From NCBI GenBank assembly GCA_022825725.1, contig JAJDWE010000004.1, forward strand, positions 1 to 46,566: 46,566 nucleotides of DNA, read 5' to 3'. Shown here piece by piece: positions 32,993 through 42,134 of this stretch. Source of the stretch: Gemmatimonadota bacterium (lineage in GTDB: Bacteria; Gemmatimonadota; Gemmatimonadetes; Palauibacterales; Palauibacteraceae). Positions within the stretch are counted from its first letter, which is position 1; each line of letters opens with the position of its first letter. The notes beneath the pieces are model-generated. The model was not told the origin of the DNA, did not search any database, and saw only the letters and a list, made by a program, of their open reading frames with translations. The translations under genes were made by a program, and so were the position numbers.

Positions 32993-33084
32993 GCATCCCC
33001 CCCGGCCGAGAGCCGGCCGGATGAGTCCCGTTCCGGAGTTAGTTCCGCCGGCGTGCCCGCCGGCACAGGATCAGGAGTGGCCGC

Positions 33085-33552
33085 ATGAAGCGCATCTCCG
33101 TCACCGTGAACGGGGTTCGGCACGAGGCGGACGTCGAACCCCGCACCCTCCTCGTTCATTTCATCCGCGAACAACTCGAACTGACCGGCACGAACGTGGG
33201 CTGCGACACGTCCTCGTGCGGCGCCTGCACGATTCTGATGAACGGTCAGTCGGCGAAGTCGTGCACCGTGCTCGCCGTCCAGGCGGATGGCGCGGAGGTG
33301 ACGACCGTCGAGGGTCTCGTGTCGAACGGCGACTGGCACCCCGTTCAGAAGGCGTTCCACGAGCAGCACGGCCTCCAGTGCGGGTTCTGCACGCCCGGGA
33401 TGATGATGGCCGCGGTGGGATACCTGGATGAGAACCCGTCGCCGACGGAGGACGAAGTCCGGCTCGCGCTGGAGGGCAACCTCTGCCGGTGCACCGGCTA
33501 CCACAACATCGTCAAGGCGGTGCTCGCGGCCGCCGACGACATGGGCTCTTAG
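33085..33552 (+). CDS. Molybdenum hydroxylase small subunit, two [2Fe-2S] clusters (CoxS-like)
   Basis: 155 residues, full length for the family. The N-terminal plant-type ferredoxin cluster has C40, C45 and C48 ([10 protein letters not shown]) and C60. The second, alpha-helical cluster has C99 and C102 ([10 protein letters not shown]) and C134 and C136 ([10 protein letters not shown]). All eight ligands are present. It passes electrons from the molybdenum site of the large subunit to FAD in the medium subunit. First gene of the S-L-M operon; the large-subunit gene starts 16 bases later. Confidence 0.95.
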   Translation: MKRISVTVNGVRHEADVEPRTLLVHFIREQLELTGTNVGCDTSSCGACTILMNGQSAKSCTVLAVQADGAEVTTVEGLVSNGDWHPVQKAFHEQHGLQCGFCTPGMMMAAVGYLDENPSPTEDEVRLALEGNLCRCTGYHNIVKAVLAAADDMGS

Positions 33553-33567
33553 GCGAGGAGAGAGAAC

Positions 33568-35934
33568 ATGGCGACGGCTGAGAAATACGTTGGCGGCGGG
33601 GTCCCACGGAAAGAGGATCCCAAGCTGATCACGGGGCAGGGCCAGTTCCTGGAGGGCCTCACGCTTCCCGGCATGCTTCACGCGGCGCTCGTGCGGAGTC
33701 CGCACGGGTCGGCGCGCATCAACTCGGTGGACGTTTCCGCCGCCGCGGCCGCGGAGGGCGTGGTCGCCGCGTACAGCGGGGCCGATCTCGCCGATGAATG
33801 GGCGGCGGGGCTGCCCATGGCGTGGCCCGTGACGGACGACATCAGGATCCCCGATCACTGGCCGGTGGCGCAGGACGTGGCGCGCTACGTCGGCGATGCG
33901 GTGGCGGTCGTCGTCGCCACGAGCCGCAACGCGGCGCTCGACGCGGCGGAACTCGTGGAGGTCGACTACGACGTGCTCGAGGCAGTCGTGGACGTGGAGG
34001 CGGCGGTGGCCGATGGCGCGCCGCGCGTGCACGAGTCGTTCGACGACAACAAGAGCTACACGTGGGCGCTGACGAACGGCGAGGTAGATGAGGCGTTCGC
34101 GAAGGCGGATGTCGTCGTCAAGGAGCGCTACACGCAGCCGCGGCTGATCCCGAACGCGATGGAGCCGCGCGCGGTCGTGGCGCAGCCCGTCCCCTCGACG
34201 GGCGACTTCACCGTGTGGTCCACGACGCAGATTCCTCACGTCGCGAAGGTGCTGTTCGCGCTCACGCTGGGGATCCCCGAGTCGCAGATCCGGGTCATCG
34301 CGCCCTCCGACGTGGGCGGCGGCTTCGGCTCGAAGCTGAACGTGTACGCGGAGGAGGCGCTCTGCATCGCCCTCGCGCGCCGCCTGGGGAAGCCGGTCAA
34401 GTGGGTCGCCGGCCGCAGCGAGGGATACCTCGCCACGATTCACGGCCGCGACCAGGTCCAGGAGATCGAGATCGCGGCGACCTCCGACGGCGACATCCTC
34501 GGATACCGCGTCCACATCCTCGCGGCGATGGGCGCCTACCTGCAGCTCGTGGCGCCGGGGGTGCCGCTCCTGGGCGCCTTCCTCTACTGCGGCTGTTACG
34601 GCGGAGAGGCGTACCACTTCGAGTGCACGGGCGTGTTCACGAACACGACCCCGACGGATGCCTACCGGGGCGCCGGCCGGCCGGAAGCGACCTACGCCAT
34701 CGAGCGGGCGATCGACTCGCTCGCGCGGGAGGTCGGCGTGGATCCGGCGGAGATCCGGCGGCGGAACTTCCTCCCGGCCGGCGACATGGTCCAGAGCCCG
34801 GGCGGGCTCGCCTTCGACTCGGCCGACTACGAGCCCGCGCTCGACCGGGCGCTGGAACTTCTGGACTACGACGGGTTCCGGGGCGACCAGGCGGAGCGCC
34901 GGGAGGGAGGGGGCAGCAGGCAGATCGGCGTCGGGTTCTCGTCCTACGTGGAGATCTGCGGGCTCGCGCCCTCGCAGGTGCTCGCCTCGCTGAAGTACGC
35001 CGCCGGCGGCTGGGACGCGGCGACAGTGCGCATGCTGCCGACCGGAAAGGCGGAGGTCGTGACGGGCAGTTCGCCGCACGGGCAGGGGCACGTGACCTCC
35101 TGGTCCCAGATCGCGGCGGACGCGCTCGGGATCCCCTACGAGGACGTCACGGTCCTCCATGGGGACACGCATGTGGCGCCGCACGGGATGAACACCTACG
35201 GGAGCCGCAGCCTCGCGGTGGCGGGAGTCGCGGTCCACAACGCGTGCGACCGGGTGGTAGACAAGGCGCGGGGGCTCGCGGCGCACCTGCTCGAAGTGGC
35301 GCCGGAGGATCTCGAGTACGAGGCGGGGACCTTCTCGGTGAAGGGCGTCCCGGACCGCACGAAGTCGATGCCGGAACTCGCCTTCGCGGCGTGGACGGCC
35401 CACAGCCTGCCGGAGGACTCGGAGCCCGGGCTCGAGGCGAGCTGCGTGTACGATCCGCCGAACTTCACCTTCCCCTTCGGCACGCACGTGGCCGTCGTGG
35501 AAGTGGACACGGAAACGGGCGCCGTGGATCTCGTCCGCTACATCGCGGTGGACGACTGCGGGCCGGTGATCAACCCCGTCATCGTGGATGGCCAGGTGCA
35601 CGGCGGCGTGGCGCAGGGGATCGCGGCCGCGCTGTACGAGGAGGCGACCTACGCGGAGGACGGGACGCTCGAGACCTCGTCGATGGTCAACTATCTCGTG
35701 CCCTCCGCGGCGGAGTTTCCGTCCTTCGAGACGGATCGGACTGTGACGCCGAGTACCTCGAACCCCATGGGAGTGAAGGGGATCGGCGAGGCGGGGACGA
35801 TCGGGTCCGCGCCGGCGGTGATCAACGCGATCGTGGATGCGCTCTCGCATCTCGGCGTGACGGACGTCCCGATGCCGGCGAGTCCGGAACGGGTGTGGCG
35901 AGCGATTCAGGCGGCCAACGGAGGTGAGGCATGA
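33568..35934 (+). CDS. Molybdenum hydroxylase large subunit (CoxL form II class)
   Basis: 788 residues, the usual length. It binds molybdopterin cytosine dinucleotide and oxidises the substrate. Seen: VPRKEDPKLITGQGQF at the N-terminus, DVGGGFGSKLN (cofactor binding), the active-site loop AYRGAGR (365-371), SSPHGQGHVTSWSQI, and the catalytic glutamate in KGIGEAGTIG. AYRGAGR marks the form II group; genuine aerobic CO dehydrogenase has AYxCSFR, so CO oxidation is not supported. Aldehydes or N-heterocycles are likelier substrates. The ATG of the FAD subunit gene overlaps the stop (ATGA). The enzyme is cytoplasmic; no signal peptide is present. Confidence 0.94.
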   Translation: MATAEKYVGGGVPRKEDPKLITGQGQFLEGLTLPGMLHAALVRSPHGSARINSVDVSAAAAAEGVVAAYSGADLADEWAAGLPMAWPVTDDIRIPDHWPVAQDVARYVGDAVAVVVATSRNAALDAAELVEVDYDVLEAVVDVEAAVADGAPRVHESFDDNKSYTWALTNGEVDEAFAKADVVVKERYTQPRLIPNAMEPRAVVAQPVPSTGDFTVWSTTQIPHVAKVLFALTLGIPESQIRVIAPSDVGGGFGSKLNVYAEEALCIALARRLGKPVKWVAGRSEGYLATIHGRDQVQEIEIAATSDGDILGYRVHILAAMGAYLQLVAPGVPLLGAFLYCGCYGGEAYHFECTGVFTNTTPTDAYRGAGRPEATYAIERAIDSLAREVGVDPAEIRRRNFLPAGDMVQSPGGLAFDSADYEPALDRALELLDYDGFRGDQAERREGGGSRQIGVGFSSYVEICGLAPSQVLASLKYAAGGWDAATVRMLPTGKAEVVTGSSPHGQGHVTSWSQIAADALGIPYEDVTVLHGDTHVAPHGMNTYGSRSLAVAGVAVHNACDRVVDKARGLAAHLLEVAPEDLEYEAGTFSVKGVPDRTKSMPELAFAAWTAHSLPEDSEPGLEASCVYDPPNFTFPFGTHVAVVEVDTETGAVDLVRYIAVDDCGPVINPVIVDGQVHGGVAQGIAAALYEEATYAEDGTLETSSMVNYLVPSAAEFPSFETDRTVTPSTSNPMGVKGIGEAGTIGSAPAVINAIVDALSHLGVTDVPMPASPERVWRAIQAANGGEA

Positions 35935-36797
35935 TCCCCGCGTCTTTCGACTACGAGCGCGCTTCGTCTCTCGATGAGGCGCTGAGCCTGCTCGCGGCGG
36001 GCGGCGAGGATGCCAGGCCGCTGGCGGGCGGACATTCGCTCCTGCCGCTCATGCGGCTGCGGCTCGCGCGGCCCTCGCTGTTGGTCGATATCGGCGGTCT
36101 CGACGAACTGCGCGGCGTTCACGATGACGGCGATTCGGTCACGATCGGAGCCCTGACGACGCACCACGAGGTGGCCGGCGCGGCCGCTCTCACGGGCGGG
36201 AGCGGTCTCATCGCAAAGGTGGCGGGGGGGATCGGCGACCCCCAGGTGCGGCACCGCGGCACGCTCGGCGGTTCGGTCGCGCACGCGGATCCGGCCTCGG
36301 ATCTGCCGGCGGCGCTGCTCGCCCTCGATGCCGAGGTCACCCTCGCGGGGCCCGGCGGCACGCGCTCGGTCGCGGCGGCGGATTTCTTCATAGGGCCGTT
36401 CATGTCGGCGGCGGACGATGGCGAGATCGTGACCGGCGTCCGGGTGCCGAAGCAGGAGGGCTGGGGCAGTGCCTACCAGAAGTTCCAGCGCCGCGCGCAG
36501 GACTGGGCGATCGTCGGCGTGGCCGCGGTCGTGAACTGGACGGACTCCGGCATCGCGGGTGCCGCGATCGGGCTCACGAACATGGGCGGCACGCCGCTCA
36601 GGGCGCGCGCGGTCGAGGCGGCGCTGACCGGCACGTCCGAGAAGGCGCAGATCCTCGAGGCGGTGTCGAAGGTGTCGGAGCTCGAGACGCCACCGGCGGA
36701 TGAGAATGCGAGTTCGGAGTACCGCCTCCACCTCGCGCAGGTGTTGATCGCGCGCGCGGTGGCGGAGGCCGCCGGCTGTCCGGGGATGCAGCGATAG
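35931..36797 (+). CDS. Molybdenum hydroxylase FAD subunit (CoxM-like)
   Basis: 288 residues. It has the [20 protein letters not shown]-terminus, the first FAD loop [17 protein letters not shown], the second FAD motif [19 protein letters not shown], and the C-terminal CO dehydrogenase flavoprotein domain (about 175-280). It transfers electrons from the iron-sulfur subunit onward to the respiratory chain or O2. The gene order S-L-M here differs from coxMSL. Its 3' end overlaps the region from which the flavin amine oxidase must start, so the two are probably co-translated. Confidence 0.94.
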   Translation: MIPASFDYERASSLDEALSLLAAGGEDARPLAGGHSLLPLMRLRLARPSLLVDIGGLDELRGVHDDGDSVTIGALTTHHEVAGAAALTGGSGLIAKVAGGIGDPQVRHRGTLGGSVAHADPASDLPAALLALDAEVTLAGPGGTRSVAAADFFIGPFMSAADDGEIVTGVRVPKQEGWGSAYQKFQRRAQDWAIVGVAAVVNWTDSGIAGAAIGLTNMGGTPLRARAVEAALTGTSEKAQILEAVSKVSELETPPADENASSEYRLHLAQVLIARAVAEAAGCPGMQR

Positions 36798-38023
36798 CGG
36801 TCAGCCGCCGGAACTTTCTCGTCCAGGGAGGGGGCGCGCTCGTCTCTCTCTCCCTGGGCACCGGCTGTTCAGACGGCGGGTTGGGTCCGCCGCCGCCGCC
36901 ACCACCGCCGCCCGGAGACCGGGTCGACGTGATCGTGGTGGGCGCCGGCCTGTCCGGGCTCGTCGCTGCATACGAGTTGGTGCGGGCGGGGCACGATGTC
37001 AGGGTTCTGGAAGCACGAGACGCCGCCGGGGGCCGGGCCCAGACGCTTCGCGAACCCTTCGATGATGGGCTCATCGCCGAATCCGGCCCGGCTCGCATCC
37101 CGCCCGACCACGATCGAACGCTCGGCTACATCGACCATTTCGGCATCGAGACCTCTCCCTTCTACACGCAGCAAGGCGAGTACCTCATCGTTCCCGAGCA
37201 GGGGGACCGCTACCGGGAGACGCCGGGCGTGTTCCTGGACAGGGGACGGGATGCGTGGCTCAAGATTCCGGCCGGGACCGATGCCCTGCCGCTGGCCTTC
37301 GCCGAAGCGCTCGGAGACCGCGTGCGGTACAACTCGCCGGTGACGAGGGTCGTCCGGGACGACGCCGGAGTGGTGGCCACATACGGCATCGGCGGCGCGG
37401 CGGCGGAACTGGGGGGCGGCCGCCTCATCTGCACCGTCCCCCTCCCCGTCATCGACCGGATCGCCTTCGACCCCGTCCTCTCGAACGCGAAGCGGGCGGC
37501 CTTCGCGGCCACCTCCTATGAGGACGTCACGCGCGTCTACGTTCAGTATGCGGAGCGGGCGTGGGAGGAGCACGGCTTGAACGGATGGGGACTGTCGTTC
37601 GTGGAGGGGTTCTCGGAGTTCTGGCACCCCACCTGGAACCAGGAGGGGCCCCGGGGGATTCTGATGTCCTACCTGTACGGAGACATGGCGCGCGCGGTCG
37701 CGGCGACGGAAGCCGGCGCCATCGTGCCCGGGTTCATCGACCGCTTCGACGACCTGTTCCCCGGCTCAGGCGAGGTCGCGGAGGGCGGGACCCACTTCGC
37801 ATGGGAACATCAGCCGTGGATCGGGGCCGCCTACACCCGGTACGACCCGCCGTTCTCGGAGCGCCCGGAACTCGCATCGCCCGAGGGCCCCGTTCACTTC
37901 GCGGGCGAGCACGCCTCGGGTGAGCGGGGATGGATGCAGGGGGCCCTCCAGTCGGGCCTCCGGGCCGCCGCGGAGATCGACGCGACGGTGACGGGGGCGC
38001 GCGCCCGCGCGGCTGCGGCCTAG
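36776..38023 (+). CDS. Tat-exported flavin amine oxidase, non-canonical start
   Basis: The first ATG/GTG/TTG in frame is the TTG at 36881, but the same frame upstream (from about 36800) encodes [20 protein letters not shown] then a Cys: a twin-arginine lipoprotein signal that must be translated. I place the start at CTG 36776, 7 bases after GGAGG (36764-36768), giving 415 residues; ATA at 36794 is the other candidate. After the signal comes a run of nine prolines, then the dinucleotide-binding [30 protein letters not shown], a substrate domain (about 120-340) and the C-terminal FAD motif [19 protein letters not shown]. It oxidises a primary or secondary amine with O2 or a quinone outside the cytoplasm; the substrate is unknown. 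Co-transcription with the molybdenum hydroxylase is likely. Confidence 0.82.
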   Translation: MSGDAAIAVSRRNFLVQGGGALVSLSLGTGCSDGGLGPPPPPPPPPGDRVDVIVVGAGLSGLVAAYELVRAGHDVRVLEARDAAGGRAQTLREPFDDGLIAESGPARIPPDHDRTLGYIDHFGIETSPFYTQQGEYLIVPEQGDRYRETPGVFLDRGRDAWLKIPAGTDALPLAFAEALGDRVRYNSPVTRVVRDDAGVVATYGIGGAAAELGGGRLICTVPLPVIDRIAFDPVLSNAKRAAFAATSYEDVTRVYVQYAERAWEEHGLNGWGLSFVEGFSEFWHPTWNQEGPRGILMSYLYGDMARAVAATEAGAIVPGFIDRFDDLFPGSGEVAEGGTHFAWEHQPWIGAAYTRYDPPFSERPELASPEGPVHFAGEHASGERGWMQGALQSGLRAAAEIDATVTGARARAAAA

Positions 38024-39738
38024 CCCCCGCGTGTGGGCACGGCGGGGCGGGGCGCTACGGCGGCGCCCTCCCAGTCGGGGTCGGCGGCTCCGATCCATGT
38101 GCCCGTGGCGGCGTCGTACTGGAGGCCGTGAATGCGCCCGAACGCGCCCTGCCGCGGCGTGGGCGTGATCTCGAATCCCATCTCCCGGAATTCCTCCACC
38201 GAAGTCCCCGACCAGCCGTCCTCGGGGCCCGCTTCCACGGAGAAGCCCGCGAGCCCGTCCGGCCCCATGTCGGGATGCACGCGCGGCGCCGCGAGGGCGG
38301 CGGGCAGCGCGAGGCCGTCGTCGACGACCCGGGTCACGGCCTGGACGACGGCCGAAATGATCCGGATGCCGCCGGCGGCGCCCAGCACGAGCAACGGCTC
38401 GCCGTCGTCGAGCACCATGAACGGCGTGATGCCGGATCGCGCCCGCTCGCCCGGCTCGCTGATCCCGAGATAACCGCCCAGAGTCACGGCGTAGAGGAAC
38501 CCGAGTCCGGGGGTGGCGACCTTCGCTCCCATGCCGGGTCCGATCGTCTGCGTGAGCGCGATCGCCATGCCGTTACCGTCGGCCGCCGAGAGGTGTGTCG
38601 TATGGCCATCCTCGGGAGGCAGCGCCAACCCCGCGACGGCGCCGGCGAGCCATGAACTTCCGGTTCCCGCCGCCCACCGTCCCCCGCCCGCCTCCATCGT
38701 CGCCTCCGCGGGCACGCGCACCTGCCCGGAGAGTTCGCGGGCGAAGGCCTTCGAGGTCACGCGCACGGCGGAGGAGTCGGAACCGTCCCGCCGGTACTCC
38801 GTCATCGCGAGGGCGAGGGACTGGGCGATGATGGAAGCCCACGCCTCGTCGCTCATGCTGTCGGGATCGAAGGCCTCGGCGATCTGGAGGGCGAGGATCG
38901 CGATCGCGCCCGACGCCGGGATGTCGGAACCGACGATCTCGAACCCCCGGTAGGATCCGCGCACGATCCGCGAGTCTTCCGCTTCGTAGGCCGCGAGCGC
39001 CTCGCGCGTCAGGAAGCCGCCGTTCGCCGCCATGTCATCGGCGATGCGGCCCGCGATCTCCCCCCGGTAGAAGGCGTCGCCGCCGCCGAGGGAAATCGCC
39101 CTCAGCGTCGCGGCCATGTCGGACTGCACGAGCCGGTCGCCGGGGAGGTAGGGCGACCCGTCCGCCTTCAGGTAGTAGCGCCGGGCGCCTTCGGACTCCG
39201 CCACCTGGTCGCGCGATCCCGCCTGGCGGCGCGCCTCTCCCGGCAGCAGCCGGAACCCGTGCGCCGCGTAGTCGATCGCCGGAGCCATGATCGTCGTCAG
39301 AGGAAGGGACCCGTACTCCTCGTGGAGGCGCATGAGGCCCGCGACCGATCCGGGCACCCCGATGGTCGGATAGCCGTAGGCGGCGCGGGGCGCCGTGGCC
39401 GGGTCGTATCCCAGCGGGACGGACGTCGTTCCGTCGATGCCCGCGACTCCGCCGTCGGGCGTTCGAATCAGGATCTGGTTTCGTCCCCCGATGCTGTTCA
39501 TGCTCGGTTCGACCACGGAGATCGCGAACGCGGCGGCGACGGCCGCATCCGCGGCGTTCCCCCCGAGTTCGAGCATCCGCGCGCCCGCGGCCGCGGCCAG
39601 GGGCTGCGCCGCGACGACGACCCCGTCCGCCGAGCGCGCGACCTGAGGCGCACTCTGCGCGTCCAGCCGAAGCGGAACCACCGTGAACGCGAGTACCGCG
39701 AGAACGGTTGTGGCGTATACCCGGATGCCTGGCTTCAT
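38020..39738 (-). CDS. Gamma-glutamyltransferase-family enzyme
   Basis: 572 residues. GGAGG lies 4 bases before the ATG. The signal peptide ([23 protein letters not shown]) sends it to the periplasm. Ntn-hydrolase family: [20 protein letters not shown], then IGGRNQILI, and the self-cleavage site before T380 in [10 protein letters not shown], which makes Thr380 the nucleophile of the small subunit. It would hydrolyse or transfer gamma-glutamyl groups (glutathione and similar). Some conserved glycines differ from E. coli Ggt (IGGRNQ for [13 protein letters not shown] for SPGGSRII), so it may belong to a related acylase branch. Tail-to-tail with the amine oxidase: the two stop codons share the same CTAG. 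Confidence 0.9.
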   Translation of the reverse strand: MKPGIRVYATTVLAVLAFTVVPLRLDAQSAPQVARSADGVVVAAQPLAAAAGARMLELGGNAADAAVAAAFAISVVEPSMNSIGGRNQILIRTPDGGVAGIDGTTSVPLGYDPATAPRAAYGYPTIGVPGSVAGLMRLHEEYGSLPLTTIMAPAIDYAAHGFRLLPGEARRQAGSRDQVAESEGARRYYLKADGSPYLPGDRLVQSDMAATLRAISLGGGDAFYRGEIAGRIADDMAANGGFLTREALAAYEAEDSRIVRGSYRGFEIVGSDIPASGAIAILALQIAEAFDPDSMSDEAWASIIAQSLALAMTEYRRDGSDSSAVRVTSKAFARELSGQVRVPAEATMEAGGGRWAAGTGSSWLAGAVAGLALPPEDGHTTHLSAADGNGMAIALTQTIGPGMGAKVATPGLGFLYAVTLGGYLGISEPGERARSGITPFMVLDDGEPLLVLGAAGGIRIISAVVQAVTRVVDDGLALPAALAAPRVHPDMGPDGLAGFSVEAGPEDGWSGTSVEEFREMGFEITPTPRQGAFGRIHGLQYDAATGTWIGAADPDWEGAAVAPRPAVPTRGG

Positions 39739-39840
39739 CGATCCTCCGTCGGTTTTCTACGGGTCGAGCAGCCCGTGGGAAAAGGCCCTGCTGCGGGAAA
39801 CTTGCGCACGGTACGGGGCGTGACTAGGGTTCGGCTCATC

Positions 39841-39869
39841 TTGACAAGACTGTTAAACGATTTGGATAA
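39841..39869 (+). promoter_or_regulatory. Promoter and likely operator of the tetR efflux operon
   Basis: -35 TTGACA (39841-39846, exact consensus), an 18-base spacer, and -10 GATAAC (39865-39870). TTGACA-AGAC-TGTTAA (39841-39856) is an imperfect 16-bp palindrome with one mismatched pair, which covers the -35 box. It lies 26 bases before the tetR ribosome-binding GAGG and is a reasonable TetR autorepression site. It is AT-rich compared with its surroundings. Confidence 0.6.
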
Positions 39870-39882
39870 CGCGAGGATCGCA

Positions 39883-40551
39883 ATGGCTTCGCAAGCTCCG
39901 GCCGCGACCCGACCGCCGGATACCGAACAGAGGATCTTCGACGCCGCGCTGACGGTATTCGCCCGCAAGGGGCGGGATGGCGCGCGTTTGCAGGAGATCG
40001 CGGATCACGCGGGGATCAACCGCGCGCTGCTGCACTACTATTTCCGCACCAAGGAACAGCTCTACGAGGCCGTGTTCGAACACGGGTGCCGGCAGTTCAT
40101 GGCCGGGCTCTCGCAGTCGCTGCGGGCGGAGGAGGGCGTCGAGGACTGTCTGCGCGCGTTCGTGTACGGCTACATTGACTACATCTACGAACACCAGGAC
40201 ATGGCCCGCCTCATGCTGAACGAATGCCTGTGCGGCGGCGGCGTCCTGGAGCGGCACCTTGCCGCCGCGACCGAGGCGCGTGAGGAGGTGCCGGGGCTCC
40301 TGCTCGAGGACCGGCTGCGCGCGGCCATCGGCGCGGGCGAGATCCGGGAGATCGACCTCCGCCACACGCTGCTCACGATCGTGTCCGCCTGCCTGTTCCC
40401 GTTCGTCGCGCTCCCGACGGTGCGCCTCTTCCACTCCCGCGCCGTGGAGGACTTCGATCGCTTCCTGCAGGAACGGAAAGCGCACATCGTCGATCTCCTG
40501 CTGGCCGGTCTGCGGCCGACCGAAGGCGTCCGGCGGGGGAAACTCGCGTGA
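39883..40551 (+). CDS. TetR/AcrR-family regulator of the efflux operon
   Basis: 222 residues; GAGG lies 7 bases before the ATG. The N-terminal helix-turn-helix reads TEQRIFDAALTVFARKG, LQEIADHAGINRALLHYYF, RTKEQLYEAVFEHG. The C-terminal ligand domain (about 75-215) has a Cys in LNECLCGGG that could take part in sensing. AcrR-type repressors bind hydrophobic drugs or bile-like compounds and release their operator. The stop overlaps the GTG of the TolC-like gene (GTGA), so regulator and pump are one transcription unit. Confidence 0.93.
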   Translation: MASQAPAATRPPDTEQRIFDAALTVFARKGRDGARLQEIADHAGINRALLHYYFRTKEQLYEAVFEHGCRQFMAGLSQSLRAEEGVEDCLRAFVYGYIDYIYEHQDMARLMLNECLCGGGVLERHLAAATEAREEVPGLLLEDRLRAAIGAGEIREIDLRHTLLTIVSACLFPFVALPTVRLFHSRAVEDFDRFLQERKAHIVDLLLAGLRPTEGVRRGKLA

Positions 40552-42125
40552 GTGCCGCGAGGGTGGCGTCGAGGACCGGGGGGCGCGGTCTCGGTCGAGC
40601 CGGCGGGCTTCTCCTGCTCGCGGCGGCGGGCGCGTGTTCGTTCGCGCCGGGCCCGCGGCTCCCGGGCACGGTGGCCGAACTGCCCGAGGCGTACGAAGCG
40701 GAGGCCCCCGCCGCCGGGGCGGCACTCGAGCCCCGCGACTGGTGGCGCGCGTTCGACGACGCGACGCTGGACCGCCTGATCGAGACGGCGCTCGTCGCCA
40801 ACCTCGACCTGCACGAAGCCGTCGCGCGGCTCGAGGAGTTGCGGCATCGGTACCGGATCGCGCGGGCGCCGCTCTTCCCGGCGCTGACGCTCGACGCGAA
40901 CGGCAACCGGTCCAGCACGCCCGCCAATACGGGCCTGGGGTCGCAGTTCGGGGGCGACGACGAAGCCGAGAGCCCGATCCCCGGGCTCAGCTTCAACTTC
41001 CCCGACCGGTTCGAGTTCACGACGTACTCGGCCTCGCTCGGCTTCGCGTACGAACTCGATTTCTGGGGCCGGCTGCGCAACGAATCCGGGGCGGCGGTCC
41101 GCGACTTCCTCGCTTCCCGGGCGGACGCGGAAACCGTGCGGCTCACCGTCATCGCGTCCACGATCTCGACGTATCTCGAAGTCGTCGCCGCGCGAGCCCA
41201 GCTCGGCATCGCCGAGGACAACGTCGATCTGCTCCGGGAGCGCGCGGAACTCACCCGGGAGCGGTATCAGGCCGGCGTCACGAACACGTTTGAACTTTAT
41301 GCGATCCGTCAGCAGTACCGGACCGCCGAGTCGAACCTGCCGGGCCTGCGCACGGCCGTGGACGATGCAGAGGGGCGCCTGGCCCTCCTCGTGGGACGAT
41401 ACGCGGGGAGGATCGAGGACCTGCTGCCGGCCGCGCTCGAGCCGGCGGTCGATACGACCCCGATTCCCGGCGGGCTGCCGGCGTCGCTCCTCGAGGACCG
41501 GCCCGACGTGATGGCCGCCTTCGAGCGCGTCGAGGCGGCGCGCCGCAGGGTGGGGGCGCGCAGGGCCGAACTTCTCCCCACGATCTCCATCAACGGAGCC
41601 GTGGGGCGCCAGGCGGGCGCGCCCGAGGATCTGCGGTTCATCGACCAGTGGTTCTCGAACCTCATCGGCGGCCTCGTCGCGCCGATCTTCCAGGGCGGCC
41701 GCCTGCGCGCGAACGTCGGGGCGGCCTGGGCGCAGTACGACCAGGCGCTGATCGCCTACGCGCGCACGGTCCTGGACGCCTTCCGGGACGTGCGGACGAG
41801 CCTGCGGCAGTTCGAGAACGAACGGGAGCGGTACGCGCAGGTCATGGAACAGGTCGCCGATGCCCGCGCCTCGCTGGAGAACCAGTTGGAGCGGTACCAG
41901 AGCGGAGTGGGGGACTACGTCGAGTACCTGGACGCGCGGGTCAACCTGAACGGCGCCGAAAACACGCGGGTACTCGCCGAACGCGGCATCGGAGAGGCGC
42001 GGCTCGCGGTGCACCGCGCCCTGGGCGGCGCGTGGGTGGCGGAGGACGTGGAGGACATCGAGGCGAGTGAAGACGAGACGAGCGAAAACCCGGGGGGCGC
42101 GGCGGCGCTCCCCGATCGGAGATAG
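40548..42125 (+). CDS. RND outer-membrane factor (NodT/OprM type lipoprotein)
   Basis: 525 residues with a GTG start overlapping tetR. The lipoprotein signal ends LLLLAAAGAC (Cys30). Two outer-membrane efflux repeats follow: DWWRAFDDATLDRLIETALVAN opens the first, SASLGFAYELDFWGRLR is the conserved YELDLWG-type strand, and LLPTISINGAVGRQAG with SNLIGGLVAPIFQGGRLRANV mark the second. The long alpha-barrel coiled coils lie between (ELTRERYQAGVTNTFELYAI). The trimer forms the exit duct of the pump encoded downstream. The C-terminal acidic tail (VEDIEASEDETSE) is a minor oddity. Confidence 0.94.
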   Translation: MSAARVASRTGGRGLGRAGGLLLLAAAGACSFAPGPRLPGTVAELPEAYEAEAPAAGAALEPRDWWRAFDDATLDRLIETALVANLDLHEAVARLEELRHRYRIARAPLFPALTLDANGNRSSTPANTGLGSQFGGDDEAESPIPGLSFNFPDRFEFTTYSASLGFAYELDFWGRLRNESGAAVRDFLASRADAETVRLTVIASTISTYLEVVAARAQLGIAEDNVDLLRERAELTRERYQAGVTNTFELYAIRQQYRTAESNLPGLRTAVDDAEGRLALLVGRYAGRIEDLLPAALEPAVDTTPIPGGLPASLLEDRPDVMAAFERVEAARRRVGARRAELLPTISINGAVGRQAGAPEDLRFIDQWFSNLIGGLVAPIFQGGRLRANVGAAWAQYDQALIAYARTVLDAFRDVRTSLRQFENERERYAQVMEQVADARASLENQLERYQSGVGDYVEYLDARVNLNGAENTRVLAERGIGEARLAVHRALGGAWVAEDVEDIEASEDETSENPGGAAALPDRR

Positions 42126-42134
42126 GGCGGAGTG

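Noticed and set aside
33568-35934. Aerobic CO dehydrogenase (CoxL form I)
   Set aside because: The active-site loop is AYRGAGR, not AYxCSFR, so CO oxidation is not supported and only the wider molybdenum hydroxylase class is called.
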